This document shows, piece by piece, positions 32,594 through 43,922 of a stretch of 64,000 bases of DNA. A model generated the notes under the pieces. It did not search any database and was not told the origin of the DNA. It saw only the letters and a program-made list of their open reading frames with translations. Source of the DNA: Caenorhabditis remanei (lineage: Eukaryota; Nematoda; Chromadorea; Rhabditida; Rhabditidae); contig NC_071333.1 of NCBI RefSeq assembly GCF_010183535.1, forward strand, positions 62,001 through 126,000. The letters are read 5' to 3'. Within the stretch, counting starts at the first letter, position 1. Every line of letters begins with the position of its first letter. The translations under genes and the position numbers were made by a program.

Positions 32594-33129
32594 GGCGGCA
32601 TCGCCGCCGATCGGTCAAAAACTTTAGGTAGAATACTTCGAATCCATTTTTTGAAGATGTGAACAGAAAAGTCTTCAAGTATCTTCTTGGGGAAGGGAGG
32701 CGGCATCGCCGCCGATCAGTCAAAACTCAAAAAATTACATTTTCTGTCAAAATTTTTTTGTCAAAAGGAAAATATGTTTTGAAGTTTTTGAAAAAAGTTA
32801 TAACGTTTTTGCGTATATCACTATTTATACCCTATACATAAAGTGCATTTCTTTGAAGATCTTTAAGAATTTTGCCAACTATTGTGGTGCCTTTCAGGTA
32901 CAAATGAGGATTGGAATCAAAATAGACTGAATAAAAGATGGGTACTTCTACTTTTGAACTTAGAAGTATGTAAAATAGTTTTCAAGTATTCTAGAGAAAA
33001 GAGACGGCATTGCCGCCGAAGAGGTATTAAATCAGAAAGCAGAACGTTTCGGATCAAACCAGACAGAAGATTTCCGTGTATATGGAAAACATCTTGAAAG
33101 GTTTTAGGGAGGGAGGCGGCATCGCCGCC
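32594..33129. repeat. Four short palindromes GGCGGCATCGCCGCC
   Basis: GGCGGCATCGCCGCC occurs at 32594, 32699 and 33115, with a variant CGGCATTGCCGCCG at 33005. Three copies are followed by GATC/AATC(A/G)GTCAAAA and preceded by GGGA, so a longer unit of about 35 bases is repeated. GC-rich hairpins in AT-rich DNA; no coding sense seen. Confidence 0.75.
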
Positions 33130-33632
33130 AATCAGTCAAAAACTCAAAAAAATACTTTAAGCGCATTTTTATACTGACATTCCATATTCCACAGGAAAAA
33201 GTCATTGGGAAAATTTGTTAAAATATTATCAGAAATACAGAAGTGTTTTAATTGTTCTCTACCGGAAAGGGCTTCTTAGCTAACGAAAACTACCTTACAA
33301 GTGAATAAGTTATACGATCCAAAAGTAGAGGAGAATTCTGAGACCTCGATAGTAGTAATTCGGCATGATCACTCGCCTATTGAGAAGGAAAGAAAGAAGA
33401 GTTATCAAGTTCACGTTCTTCTGTGAGATTGTTTTGAAACGAGGAAAACATAGGAAGAAAGTTCAAATTGGTAAATTCAAAAACAGCTCTATCTAAATTC
33501 CATATTCTATCAGGATAGAAAAAATCATTGAGAAAGTTTGTATAATTTGAGTCTGAAAAGGAGAGATTTTACAATTGTGCTTTGTCGGAACGGACTGCTC
33601 AGCTAAGAAGCGCCGCAGGCGCTGTGAAACTG

Positions 33633-35209
33633 ACATGGAATGACTCCCGACTGGCTCCACAAAATTTACGAATTTATTGGCTTATTTGATAGATTCTACA
33701 GAAAAAATGACAAATCTAATAGCTTTTCCGGTGACTGGACCTAATTTTCGAGATTTTCAGATTTTTAGAAAATCAGTTTTTTTTCAAAATTTTTTTTTCA
33801 TCATTTTTTTTCTCAATGTTCTCCCATCTGGCGAAAAAAACAAAAACAAGTAAAAAATAAAGAATTTCATAGACTTTTTGATAGGCTATGAAAATTTTTT
33901 TGGTCATGTTCCTACTTTGACCAGACCCCCGAAAACTGAGAGTCAAAAAAAAAATTTTTTTCTGTGAAGGCGTTGGACTGTTTTAAAAAGCTTTAAAAAA
34001 TAGAAAAACTCATGCAAACAAATTTTTCAAAAAAAAATTTGGGGGTAATCGCGAAGAAAAAAGAAATAAATTTTGTTGAAAATTTCGGTTTTTCAAGATT
34101 TTGATGGGTATAGGAAATATGCGATTTCTTCTGTTTAAGCTTTGAAAACGTTGGTATATTTAAAGAAATTATTAACCACAAACTTTTAAAACCTGTATCA
34201 AGAAGTTTGAATGTTTTCTGATCAGTTTCCAATTCGTAGCAGAGGCTCAAAAAATGCATTCTTTTGAGGTGGTGAAAATTTCAGAAGCTTACAACGTGCT
34301 TTAAACGTTAGATAAACGACTGTTGTTTTGAAAACTTGCTTAAAATGAAAGATTCAACAAATTCGGACACTTTAAACAAAAATTTTAATTTTAATTTTTT
34401 TTTGAAAATTTCATAAGGGGGGACCACATGAAATTTTCATGAAAAATGAAAATTTTAAATTTTTGTTTAAAGTGTCCGAATTTGTTGAATCTTTCATTTT
34501 AAGCATGTTTTCAAAACAACAGTCGTTAATCTGACGTTTAAAGCACGTTGCAGGCTTTTGAAATTTTCACCACCTCAAAAGAATGCATTTTTTGAGCCTC
34601 TGCTACGAATTGGAAACTGATCAGAAAACATTCAAACTTCTTGATACAGGTTTTAAAAGTTTGTGGTCATTAATTTCATTAAATATATCAACGTTTTCAA
34701 AGCTTAAACAGAAGAAATGACATGTTTCCTTTAACCATCAAAATCTTGAAAAACCGAAATTTTCAACAAAATTTATTTCTTTTTTTTTCGCGATTACCCC
34801 CAAATTTTTTTTTGAAAAAATTGTTTGCATGAGTTCTTCTATTTTTTGAAGCTTTTTAAAACAGTCCAACGACTTCACAGAAAAAATTTTTTTTTTTGAC
34901 TCTCAGTTTTCGGGGGTCTGGTCAAAGTAGGAACATGACCAAAAAAATTTCCATAGCCTATCGAAAAGTCTATGAAATTCTCTATTTTTTACTTGTTTTT
35001 GCTTTTTTCGCCAGATGGGAGAACATTGAGAAAAAAAATGATGAAAAAAAAATTTTGAAAAAAAACTGATTTTCTAAAAATCTGAAAATCTCGAAAATTA
35101 GGTCCAGTCACCGGAAAAGCTATTAGATTTGTCATTTTTTCTGTAGAATCTATCAAATAAGCCAATAAATTCGTAAATTTTGTGGAGCCAGTCGGGAGTC
35201 ATTCCATGT
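33633..35209. mobile_element. Near-perfect palindromic foldback element, arms about 780 bases
   Basis: Left arm 33633-34414 and right arm 34428-35209 are reverse complements; paired positions sum to 68842 at both the outer (CATGGAAT at 33634, ATTCCATG to 35208) and inner ends (GAAAATTTCAT at 34404, ATGAAATTTTC to 34438). Only 13 bases separate the arms. TGA flanks both ends (TGA|CATGGAATG...CATTCCATG|TGA), a possible 3-base target duplication. It has no coding capacity. The termini differ from those of the 20.8 kb foldback. Such a long palindrome with few differences suggests a recent origin or ongoing arm conversion. Confidence 0.88.
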
Positions 35210-35432
35210 GAGAAGGATGGTGTAGGGAAGGAGGTTTAGTCGCCGTTAGGCGACGTGAACCGACTGGTAACAATTAGAATTATCAAGTTTCACAGTCATT
35301 AAGGCTTTCGTTATGCAATGGAATGGAGACAAAACTCGAGTGACCTTTGTCTTTGAAGAATTTTATCTCAGCAGGTGATGTGATGATGCTTCCGCAAAGA
35401 AACGACAACATGGATTCGCAGCCAACAAAAGA

Positions 35433-36375
35433 ATGTACATAAAGTGTGTGGATGGTCTCCAGCTCCCGGAAGTATTGATTTTTAACCACTACAAGGTAAT
35501 TTTTAAATGATTTTTATTTGATTTTTTAAAAATTAGTGTGAAAAGTGTGTAAACATGTAAATTGTGAAAAATGTATCTCGTGAACCTCCTGTTTTACAAA
35601 AACCGCGTTTTAGGCAATAATAGTGAGCTAAACAGGCAAAACTTGAAGTTTTGAGCACTTTCGAATCAGTTTCTTATAGGAAGTCATAGGTTTCATGACT
35701 TGGTTTACGTTTTTGGTCTTTTAGTTCAGCTAGTAAACGATAATAAGAGGATTTCGTGTTACTTTACATTTCTAATAAAAACCAGCGTCAAAAAAAAAAA
35801 GTGACATAAATTTAGCAATTTTTCATCATTCTCTTGATTATTAAACAGATTTTCAAAAACTTTTCATTGTTTTGTAGAATCTAACACCTTCATTTTCATT
35901 TTTCAGTTCACCAGAGACAATTTCGGCGACGCGATTCTTGAAAAATTGATCGGAACCTGTGAATATAACCGAAGCGTCATTAGTGGTCCAGGAATAGACG
36001 AGACGAAGTATGAGAAGATGCATGTTGATTCAGTCGTTTTTTTGTGGGCTCGTGATGATCAGATAACTACGAAACTACTGAGAAAAAAGTTGAGAGAAAT
36101 TGGGTCAATTGGATCAAGGAAATCGCAAATATGGTGAGAAAGTGGAAAACAAATTATTGACGGAGCTCAGGACAGGCTGACTTGATTTGATATTGAAGGG
36201 CCTCATAAAACTTCTGAAAGTGATATCTTCTATTCCATTTCAATTCCTTTCGATTTTCAGCTCAAAAACGGTGAGAAACTCACTGGAAATCTGCAAATCG
36301 AGAACTCCAGCTTATTCAATTCTGGGAATTTTCCATGCTCGAGAACCCGGCTACGTTCCCAGTCATTGGTCGTGA
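35433..36375 (+). CDS. Small protein of unknown function, 3 exons
   Basis: Exons 35433-35495, 35907-36133 and 36261-36375 join in phase to give 134 residues beginning MYIKCVDGLQLPEVLIFNHY, then FTRDNFGDAILEKLIGTCEY, EKMHVDSVVFLWARDDQITT and ending EPGYVPSHWS. The intron at 35.5-35.9 kb resembles repeated DNA at 30.3-31.35 kb, suggesting a duplicated family. No domain recognised. An upstream block at 35313-35375 is open (MQWNGDKTRVTFVFEEFY) and could be a first exon, but the phase does not fit; the opposite strand is also open over 35283-35489, so even the strand is not certain. Confidence 0.4.
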
Positions 36376-36379
36376 ATGA

Positions 36380-37440
36380 GACATGATGAGATGACATTGA
36401 AAAATTGAGAACCTAATTAATAAAAGTTCTGTTCTAAATTTTCTTTGATTGCAGCAAAAGTCATCCGGTTGTAACTTAACGCCAGGAAGCCGAGGCCACA
36501 AAAGACTCAGTCGTTCAAAATGTTTATGAGTTTTTAAGCAATTTCATCAACACTTTTTTAAGATAGCATAAAAGCGTTTATATTTGCTTTCTTATCATGG
36601 TATCAATTGGGTCGTATTTCTCGTTTCTGTGATAGCGAATACAGTGTTGTCTAATTAGCTAAGCACCATTAATGTACACACATCACGTTATCTTTAATGG
36701 AGTCCATTTATTTACAATGGAAAGACGTAGCACTTTCTATTCACCATACTAATACATACATACATACTCGATAAAAACGTAAAATGTTCTTTGAGAGCAC
36801 AGAAATCAGGAGAGATCAGAAGATGAACCGCCAAAGGCGGGGAGGCAGGCTGAGGAAAGGATAATTTGGAAATTGAGATAGTCTACAGGTCATTTATTGT
36901 ATGTCTATAAATAAACATAATAACCAGTTTGAAAAAAATCAATTTCACAATACATATTAATGCAAATAGTCATATCTAAAAAGAAAATTAGAGATACAAG
37001 TAACAAAAAATGAAATACGTACTCGGCAAGTGTCGCCAAGTCTAGCACGAGTCTCTCACAAGTCTAGGCGCACATCTCCCACAAGTGTTACGTAAAATCA
37101 GGCCAAGACTGGTGGGAGGCTTGGTGAAAGCGCGGTCCAGGCTCTGGAGTAGCTTCTTATTGATTTTCTCCTGTTTTGCTTAAATATAACTCATTAGAAC
37201 TCATAAATTTATTAGATAAATAAAACAAAAAACGAAGGACAATCATGTTAAAAACAAAGAAAAATTACATATTTCGAACGAGTCAGTTATTATTCCTTCG
37301 GATCTGATGTAGGTGAAGATGATGGGGATGATAACATAGGTGATGTAGACGTTGTCCAGAAATCCGATTGATTATGAGCTCTAAAATTCAAGAATAAAAT
37401 TTCATACTTTCAAGAATAAGTTCTTACATTTATTAGCTTT
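36380..37440. other. Intergenic, nothing firm
   Basis: AT-rich with a GC-richer patch at 37020-37150 containing repeated AAGTCTAG/CAAGTCT words. A minus-strand block at 37380-37290 (SDFWTTSTSPMLSSPSSSPT) is open but cannot be joined in phase to the exons above it. Confidence 0.3.
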
Positions 37441-37445
37441 CCATT

Positions 37446-37672
37446 GGCGGTGTTCTTGAAATTTCCCTCCGTTGTTTCCACATGATTCCTTGAGCAGAGT
37501 CGACAGCTTTCTCGGTTCTGTAAAAATACAATTATAAGTTTTTGGAACTACAAACTGTTATTAGCTCACCGAGAAATACTGCTACTTTTGCGAATCCGAG
37601 TTTTCGTTTTTTTGGAATTTGTCCTCTTCACTGAAAGTGATGTTCCGGTGTGAACCCATTGAGTTTCTCTGA
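37446..37672 (-). CDS. Basic Ser/Lys-rich protein fragment, 2 exons
   Basis: Minus-strand exons at about 37672-37572 and 37518-37446 join in phase (CG|A): ETQWVHTGTSLSVKRTNSKK, TKTRIRKSSSISR, TEKAVDSAQGIMWKQRRE, ending PPMES and a stop. The 56-base intron has GTGAGC and a TTCTACAG-like acceptor. No start codon or upstream exon found; no family recognised. It could be the C-terminus of a longer gene or a relic. Confidence 0.35.
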
Positions 37673-38459
37673 AATTTCAAAGCATACAAGTATGAATACT
37701 TCCGAAACAACGTTCGGAATGATAAATGTAACAAGGGAAATACTGAAAACTCGTAAAAATGGGGTAAAACAGAAAAAAAAAAAACTTCTTTCTTCCCTCT
37801 TCCGACATCTTTTTTCGAAAATTTTACTTCCGCACAGCTCTGGTGGAAACGTTTCTTGTTTATGGGAGGCAGAAAAACTGTGAAAAATGATTGAGTCTCG
37901 AGGATTTCAGATTTTCAGCTGCAAGTACTGATAAAATTGACAAAAATGAATTTTCAAAGTAGCATTACTAATCAGTTCTTGTGATTTCATTTCCGCCAAC
38001 AAAAAGAAGTGAGCCACTGCACACAACGTCACAATAAGAAAAAAACCTGGCTTGATCAGTTGGTGCTATAAAAACGCACAAATCCATTAAATAAACTACT
38101 TTCCTACCATATCTCGCGGATCTCTCACTGAGTATCATTTTTCAAAGACTACTCCTTTTTTTTTAGCTTTGTAGACTTTTAGACCAATAGTAAACAATTT
38201 GCAGTATTGAGGTGTACGTTGTGTGGATAATCGACTTTATATATACATTACTCTCAGTATCAAAAATCTTTTTGAGTGGATAATTCGTCAGGGCTTTTCA
38301 GTTTTATCAAAAACAAACACATCATTCGAAAACTTGTTTCTCAAATTTTCGTGATTTGATTTTTCAATAAATAATTGTTTTTGTTTCACAAGTCTTAAAT
38401 TTTGAAATTATCTTTTTCTTGAATTCGCCACAATTATAGCCCTTCCCTATTTTTTCAAT

Positions 38460-38940
38460 GTTGTATGTTTCTCTCTCTCTCTCTCTTCAAAAATGCATTG
38501 TTTTCTTTCTGTTTTAAAAAGGATTCAAAGTACGGGTTGAAAGAAAAAGAACTTTATATGAAATGTAGTGCATTCTTTCGGACAGAAAAGAAGAAAATTG
38601 ACATTCTAACAGAATTTAATAAGGAGACACCAAAAACTGAAATGGTTGAAAAGAGAAGAGATACCAAGCAGAAGCATAATACTTTCTGACAAAAAAACAT
38701 TATATCTTAAAAATAAGAACATTATATCTTAAAAATAAGAAAGATAGTTGACTAGAAAAAGCACCTCTGCTAAGGTCCAAAAAGAGAAAACTGAAAATTT
38801 ATTGCATTCCTCGACCATTTTCGGACAGCTCAAAGAAGTGAGATTTTGGAAAAGAACAATTTTGAATGAACCAAATGTGTCCTCGCACCAGCCAACTCAA
38901 GACATAACAGCACTTACAAGTTGTCTTTGAACGTAGCCGG
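38460..38940 (+). repeat. CT-repeat, 23-base tandem pair and unassigned open frames
   Basis: (TC)n at about 38470-38488 and ACATTATATCTTAAAAATAA repeated twice at 38697-38741 (23-base period). Two short open frames (38465-38689, 38748-38930) have no start context or splice support and are not called genes. Confidence 0.5.
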
Positions 38941-39358
38941 GTTTTAATGAGCTGAAAAAATAATAGGATGTGTATGGGGATTCAACAACCAACAATTAGA
39001 GCTAGAAAAAACCAAAAAAAATGATATCAAAAAAATTTTTGGCCTCAATTGAGATTGAACCCTTGACCCTCTCGGAACCGTTTAAAAATTTCATATTTTA
39101 CCCAAAAGAATCTATATTCGACTTCTGAATCAGTAAACCATCAAACATCGGAACCACAAAAAATTTTCAAAAAATTTTCGAAAAAAAAATTTTTAATAAA
39201 AATTTCTTCAGAAAAAATTCTTCAAAAATTTTTTTACTTCTTCAAAAAAACAATAAAAAAAAATTTCGAAAAAAAGTTTCAAAAAAGATTTCTCCGCGAG
39301 GGATGCGCTGGCGCTGTTCCGCCGGCATTCATATACGCAATCGACTGTCGTCGTCAAC

Positions 39359-39765
39359 GTGGCCGGCATAGCTCAACTGGTTAAGCGGCCGGCCACCGAT
39401 GTTGGTCGAGGACGGTTGAGGGTTCGATTCCCCCCGGTGGCAAAAGATGCGGATCCACCCCCCGGATCGAGAGAGGAGAGGATATAGGCCGACCAGTCAA
39501 ATGCAACGACCTGATGGCCCCGGGGCGCCGGATTTCCAAGATGGCCCCGGGGCGCCGGATTTCAAGGATGATCAACACCGAAGCCATATTACAGTGGATG
39601 GAGATCAACACCGAAGCCATATTACGATTGATAGGAGAATGGAGGAGTGTCACTTCAGTGGGAAAGGAAGAAAGGAAAAAAAGAAAGGAGGAAGGAAAAA
39701 AAGAATTAAAAAAGAAAGCAAAAAAAACCAAAAAAAAACAAAAAAAATTTTTAACCAAGCAGAAC
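39359..39765 (+). mobile_element. tRNA-derived SINE candidate
   Basis: The 5' part has an A box (TAGCTCAACTGG, 39369-39380) and a perfect B box (GGTTCGATTCC, 39421-39431) 40 bases apart, in a tRNA-like context that includes CGGTGGCA. A GC-rich body follows with two internal tandem pairs: GATGGCCCCGGGGCGCCGGA twice (27-base period, 39513 and 39540) and GATCAACACCGAAGCCATAT twice (33-base period, 39570 and 39603). It ends in a long A/AAG-rich tail (39660-39757). This is classic SINE layout. No target duplication is certain because A-rich DNA flanks both sides. SINEs are, to my knowledge, rare in Caenorhabditis. Confidence 0.6.
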
Positions 39766-40337
39766 TTCAAAATAAGAAAAAATCAAAGCATTGCACAAAG
39801 TAAAATTTAATAGGGGCAGGGAAAAGTTACATTCATAACCAATCTGTAGTTATTCAGGATTTTTATCACAAGAAAAACGAAGGCATACTGTTATTCTTGT
39901 TGTTCACTCTGTGGGACAGACTTGTTCACTCTGTGGGACAATCATCTATACAACACCACACTCTCAAAATAGGTGATTTTCAACTGAAAACAGTCAAAAT
40001 CGTTCGAATTGTTCCCAGCACTGTATTGTTTTCAGCTCCATTTTCCTTACATATTTTTTTCAACCGTCTAATAATGAGAAAATAAAATTATTTTATATAT
40101 TAAACCAATTTTTTTCGGACTGGGGAATTATGTATTTCAATTTTTTTTGACTCATGCATGGATTGTCTTAGGTTTCAAATGATATACAGTAACATTTATT
40201 ATATCGGAAGATCGTAAGATGAAACCGAAAATTAGATGCAATTGAACAAAAGATATGAGTGATAAGCATATGCGGATGCTATAGAGAGAAAATAGACTTT
40301 TGAGTTTGAGAACAACAACGGAACCTTAACCTGACAA

Positions 40338-40343
40338 TTTATT
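40338..40343 (-). terminator. Minus-strand AATAAA polyadenylation signal
   Basis: TTTATT on the plus strand, about 200 bases beyond the innexin-like stop at 40544. Confidence 0.4.
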
Positions 40344-40543
40344 AACTACATATGTGTGTGATGACTGAACCGAAGAACGCACGGCTTGAAGAGGAGGAGG
40401 AGGAGAGAGGGAATACAGTGAGACTAGAGATCGGATTGTACAAGGGAGGACAAACTCAGCTTCGAAGATTTCAATCAGTTTATCATGGTGCGTGTTTGTT
40501 CTGGAATGTTTTGATAATTTTATAGGTTTTGTCATCAGCGTAA

Positions 40544-41734
40544 TCAGCTCACCAGAAATGATAAGTAGAGAAAGCCAGCCAACTGTTCCACAGTTTCTTC
40601 GTCGACTTCTTCCAACAAATAGAGGGCAAGTGAACCGTCATCCAAGAGAAAATCACGAACAAACTTTTTGAATCGTCTTTTGTCTCTAGCTGTTCTAAGA
40701 TCCACCAAATAGCCCAGCAACTTTTTGATATGAGAGTGACGGAGCAATTTGAACACAGTTTGAATCATACAGCATGTTGCGCAGATGATAAGGACGACCA
40801 ACCAGATCCTGAAAAAAATTTTAGAGTTTTGATTGAAAGGATAACACATTTTCTTTTCTTACCAGTATAAAACAACAATTTTCTCCAAAATAACATTGAC
40901 AGGAAGAAGACAGAAAAAGTGCCAATCCTGATTTTTTTGGCTTTGCTGGTCCCAAACGCCAAGATCACAAAACACAACTCGAGGGAAAAATCCTGTAATC
41001 TGCCAGTCCAACTTCTTGATAAATAGAAAGTCAAAAAGATACATCCCGAAATTCCATCCGTAGCTGTGGCCAAATATAGCGTGCAGACAGATTAATTGGA
41101 CGAGGATGTGGGCGATACATAGTGTTTTGTGAATAATATACAAAACAGTTCACCCAGGACGGGTGAATCCCCAGAACCAGAGAGACTGGCGTTGATGCAT
41201 TGTGTAGTGAAAGAACTGTGCCAGATGAGACATTGATTCCAAACGGTCTGCAGGCATTGTTGCTTTCAGCTCCAGTATATGCTTCGTGAACTGATTGAGA
41301 GAAATTCCACGGATGTTTTGAAGGTCATTCCAAGCGTACGGTATGATCAAATTGATGCAAGCTACATAAAGAAGGTAGAAGGTGCTGAGAAAGTAATAGT
41401 CTATTCTCTCAGCTCCGTTTTCTGGCACTTCTCGTGGAGGATTGCTATTCGGTTTCCATTGGAAATACATGCCACTCTTGTAACAAAGTTTCTCCAGGCT
41501 TTCGGTCCATTCTTGTGGGACATCTTTATACGAATAACATTTTACAGATGATCCAATGAGTCTGAAATAATTCCATTAGATAATTTTTTAGCTTGGACAC
41601 TACTTCACAATATCAATCACGAAAACTGCTGACAACAGCAGCATGCCGGTGATTACAGAAACCAAACTGTCAATCGGCTGTTGCACAACTGTGAGGTGTT
41701 GGAGAATCCGGAAATGAAAGTTTCGAAACGGCAT
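40544..41734 (-). pseudogene. Innexin-like gap-junction protein with one in-frame TGA
   Basis: Exons 41734-41604, 41561-40863 and 40808-40544 join in phase (365 codons), normal innexin length. Innexin features in order: PIDSLVSVITGMLLLSAVFV (TM1), two Cys in the first loop (VKCYSY, EKLCYKSG) with MYFQW, TM2 near YYFLSTFYLLYVACINLIIP, then SYGWNF, ITGFFPRVVFCDL (family GHFPRVTLCDF), CLLPVNVILEKIVVLYW (family CVLPIN.FNEKI) and a C-terminus with FVRDFLLDDGSLALYLL. A TGA at 41150-41152 falls in frame between WFWGFTRPG and TVLYIIHKTL. Either the gene is freshly broken, or GTGAAC...CCACAG (90 bases, in phase) is spliced out, which would cost most of TM3. A possible fourth exon (EIFEAEFVLPCTIRSLVSL, 40.33-40.51 kb) does not join in phase. 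It would form gap-junction hemichannels if functional. Confidence 0.8.
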
Positions 41735-42389
41735 CTGTAATAAAAATTGGATCGAACAAAAAGTAAAAAATGCAAAAAGAAAGCAAAAACTATTAATTGA
41801 AATACCACCGTTCTCAAAACTCCTTAATTCCTTGCTAAACTTTCTTTATTCCTCGGAAGAGTATGGGCTATGGAAACGTATTAAGTGTGGTATGTAGAAT
41901 CAGGGTTGTTAAATCCCGGACCGGCCCGCCCGGGAAAAACTTGGTAATGATTGAATTATATTCATACACGCGGAAAAAAGTTCACTCAAATGAAAATACT
42001 GAAAAATGTGAAAGAAAACTGATCTCTTATGTTTTACAGAATGGTCGTTTCTAATCGGAAGTCAGAGGAGAGCAAAGAAAACTATTGAAACACTTAAGCT
42101 AAAGCAGCAGAGAGCATATCAGCTTTAAAGAGGGAAAAATATAAAAATGAGTAAAAAACAAGTAATAACTGGTTCGTTTCGTAAAAATGAAACTAGAATA
42201 TCTGCGGACATGTCAACTCCGCTGGTCTCATAGTCAAATGCCTGTCCTCTACCAATACGACAAAAAACCAATGGTAAGCCATGTGTTCACAAGTACGAGA
42301 TGGGCGGAGCTTATTTTTTGTTGAACACCGACTGGCTAAACATGGTCAGCAGATGTTTCTGGAGCTTTCTTTGAAGTCACGAAGTACCG

Positions 42390-42680
42390 GAGGCATATAT
42401 TCATTCCTCGGGAGAATATGGGGCTTGGAAATGTAATGAGTGTGGTATGAAGAATGATATAAAGAAAACAAAAAGCCGAAGTCAGTTTACCACCTTACTT
42501 CTTGCTAGTGCTGGAGACAAAAGACGATTCGAAAAATTTGTTCTCTTAGATGACGGCTCACTTGGTCTCTACTTGTTGCAAGAAATCGACGAAAAATTTA
42601 TGGAGCAGTTGACTGGCTATCTACATTTCATTTCTGGTAAGCTGGTTACGCTGATTACAAAAAAATAAAATTATCTAAAA
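42390..42680 (+). pseudogene. Innexin C-terminal fragment, inverted duplicate
   Basis: GDKRRFEKFV, LLDDGSLGLYLLQEIDEK and MEQLTGYL match the C-terminal exon of the 40.5-41.7 kb innexin (DKRRFKKFV, LLDDGSLALYLLEEVDEE) but on the opposite strand. Similarity continues past the exon to about 42780. Its 5' flank (TTCCTCGG(A/G)A(A/G)A(A/G)TATGGG, 42400-42450) resembles the innexin 5' flank at 41848-41900. No intact frame. Confidence 0.75.
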
Positions 42681-43132
42681 ACTTCAGAACGGAAATGATC
42701 AATGGCATACAGGGAAATTTTCGAAACTGAGTTTGTGCTTCCCTTCATAATCCGATCTTTCGTCACACTGTATTATCATACACCATCTTTAAGTATTGCG
42801 ATCTCCGGTTCAGTCATAACAAGCACATAATTCATATAAGTTGTCAGATCGAGGTTCAGTTTCAATTCTCGTGCTCAGAAGTCTGTTTTATTTCTACATC
42901 ACCCTCATCTGCTCATTTTTCTTCTCATCCTTCCAATTCTTGTTCCAATTCTTTATTGCCTTCAAAGTTCGCTTTCATATTTCGATCAATTATGTGTGTA
43001 AGTTATGTGATTTATTGAAATAAAATGTAAGTGTTTTGATTCAATGTTGCTATATTCTTATCCCAGTTGTTGACTCAATCAAATATCTCTGCCAACAATC
43101 ATTTTCAAATCCATAATATTTTTCCTTTAGAT

Positions 43133-43500
43133 GTCATTCCGTCGATTCTATATTTGCAAGTCCTGCAAAAACCAATCGATAGCTTCGCTACTATCTTCAC
43201 CGGTGTCATTTTGACGATTGCATTCTTGGTTATGGAATTACTGAGGTTTCTTTGAAAACAAGTTACTTATTTCGGAATAAAAATTTTCATAATAATGGGA
43301 ACTCCGCTTGAATGTTACGCTTCGAAAACCTCTGTTACGAGAATAGTTTCTACTTCCAATGGAATACCAGTCGTCTTTTGCCGCATAGATTGCCAGAAAA
43401 TGAAGAACTACCAATCGAATATTATTTGGGGTGTTCATGGTACTTTTCGGTTGTATCTCTCATCTGTTTGCATTTCCATTTTTAAAACGACTCGCTCAAT
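43133..43500 (+). pseudogene. Innexin N-terminal fragment, frameshifted
   Basis: Pieces in different frames correspond to the innexin first half: ATG TCA TTC CGT..., then LQKPIDSFATIFTGVILTIA (TM1 region), TPLECYAS (first-loop Cys), and ENSFYFQWNTSRLLPHRLPE with ELPIEYYLGCSWYFSVVSLI (TM2 region). At least two frameshifts occur. It lies downstream, not upstream, of the C-terminal fragment at 42.5 kb on the same strand, so the copy is rearranged. Confidence 0.7.
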
Positions 43501-43922
43501 ATTTGACGTTTTCATTTTAACAGACTTTATTCAAATTCCAGTGCTGAAACCAGCTAAAAAACATTAATCGTATTTCATAATGAGAATAATAAAAAGAGAA
43601 ATGATGAGAAATGAAACAACATCATTATAAGGTGAGACAACAATAGGCAGAAGTACAAAACAAGGTTAGATTTGTTAAATCTTGTTTTCAAGAAGTAAAG
43701 AACAAAGAGAGAGTAGTGAGAAAAGTGGCATACCGAGAAAGTTGTCATAATACTGTAATAAAAAAGAGAATAGAACAATTGTTGAAATGTGATTAGGAAA
43801 ACTGATAATTGATCATTTGAAAATTGTGGCAAAGAATAGAGAGGAGAAAAGGGAGCTAAGTCAAAATAAGACTATAGCAACAGAATTTGACCAGAAATAT
43901 ATCAGACCTTCACATTTTCTGT

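Noticed and set aside
38465..38930. Two short Lys-rich open frames
   Set aside because: No start context, splice sites or recognisable protein; the area contains simple repeats.
42215..42300. Possible minus-strand tRNA-like sequence (TTGGTAGAGGACAGG)
   Set aside because: An A-box-like start is present, but no B box or cloverleaf stems could be found.
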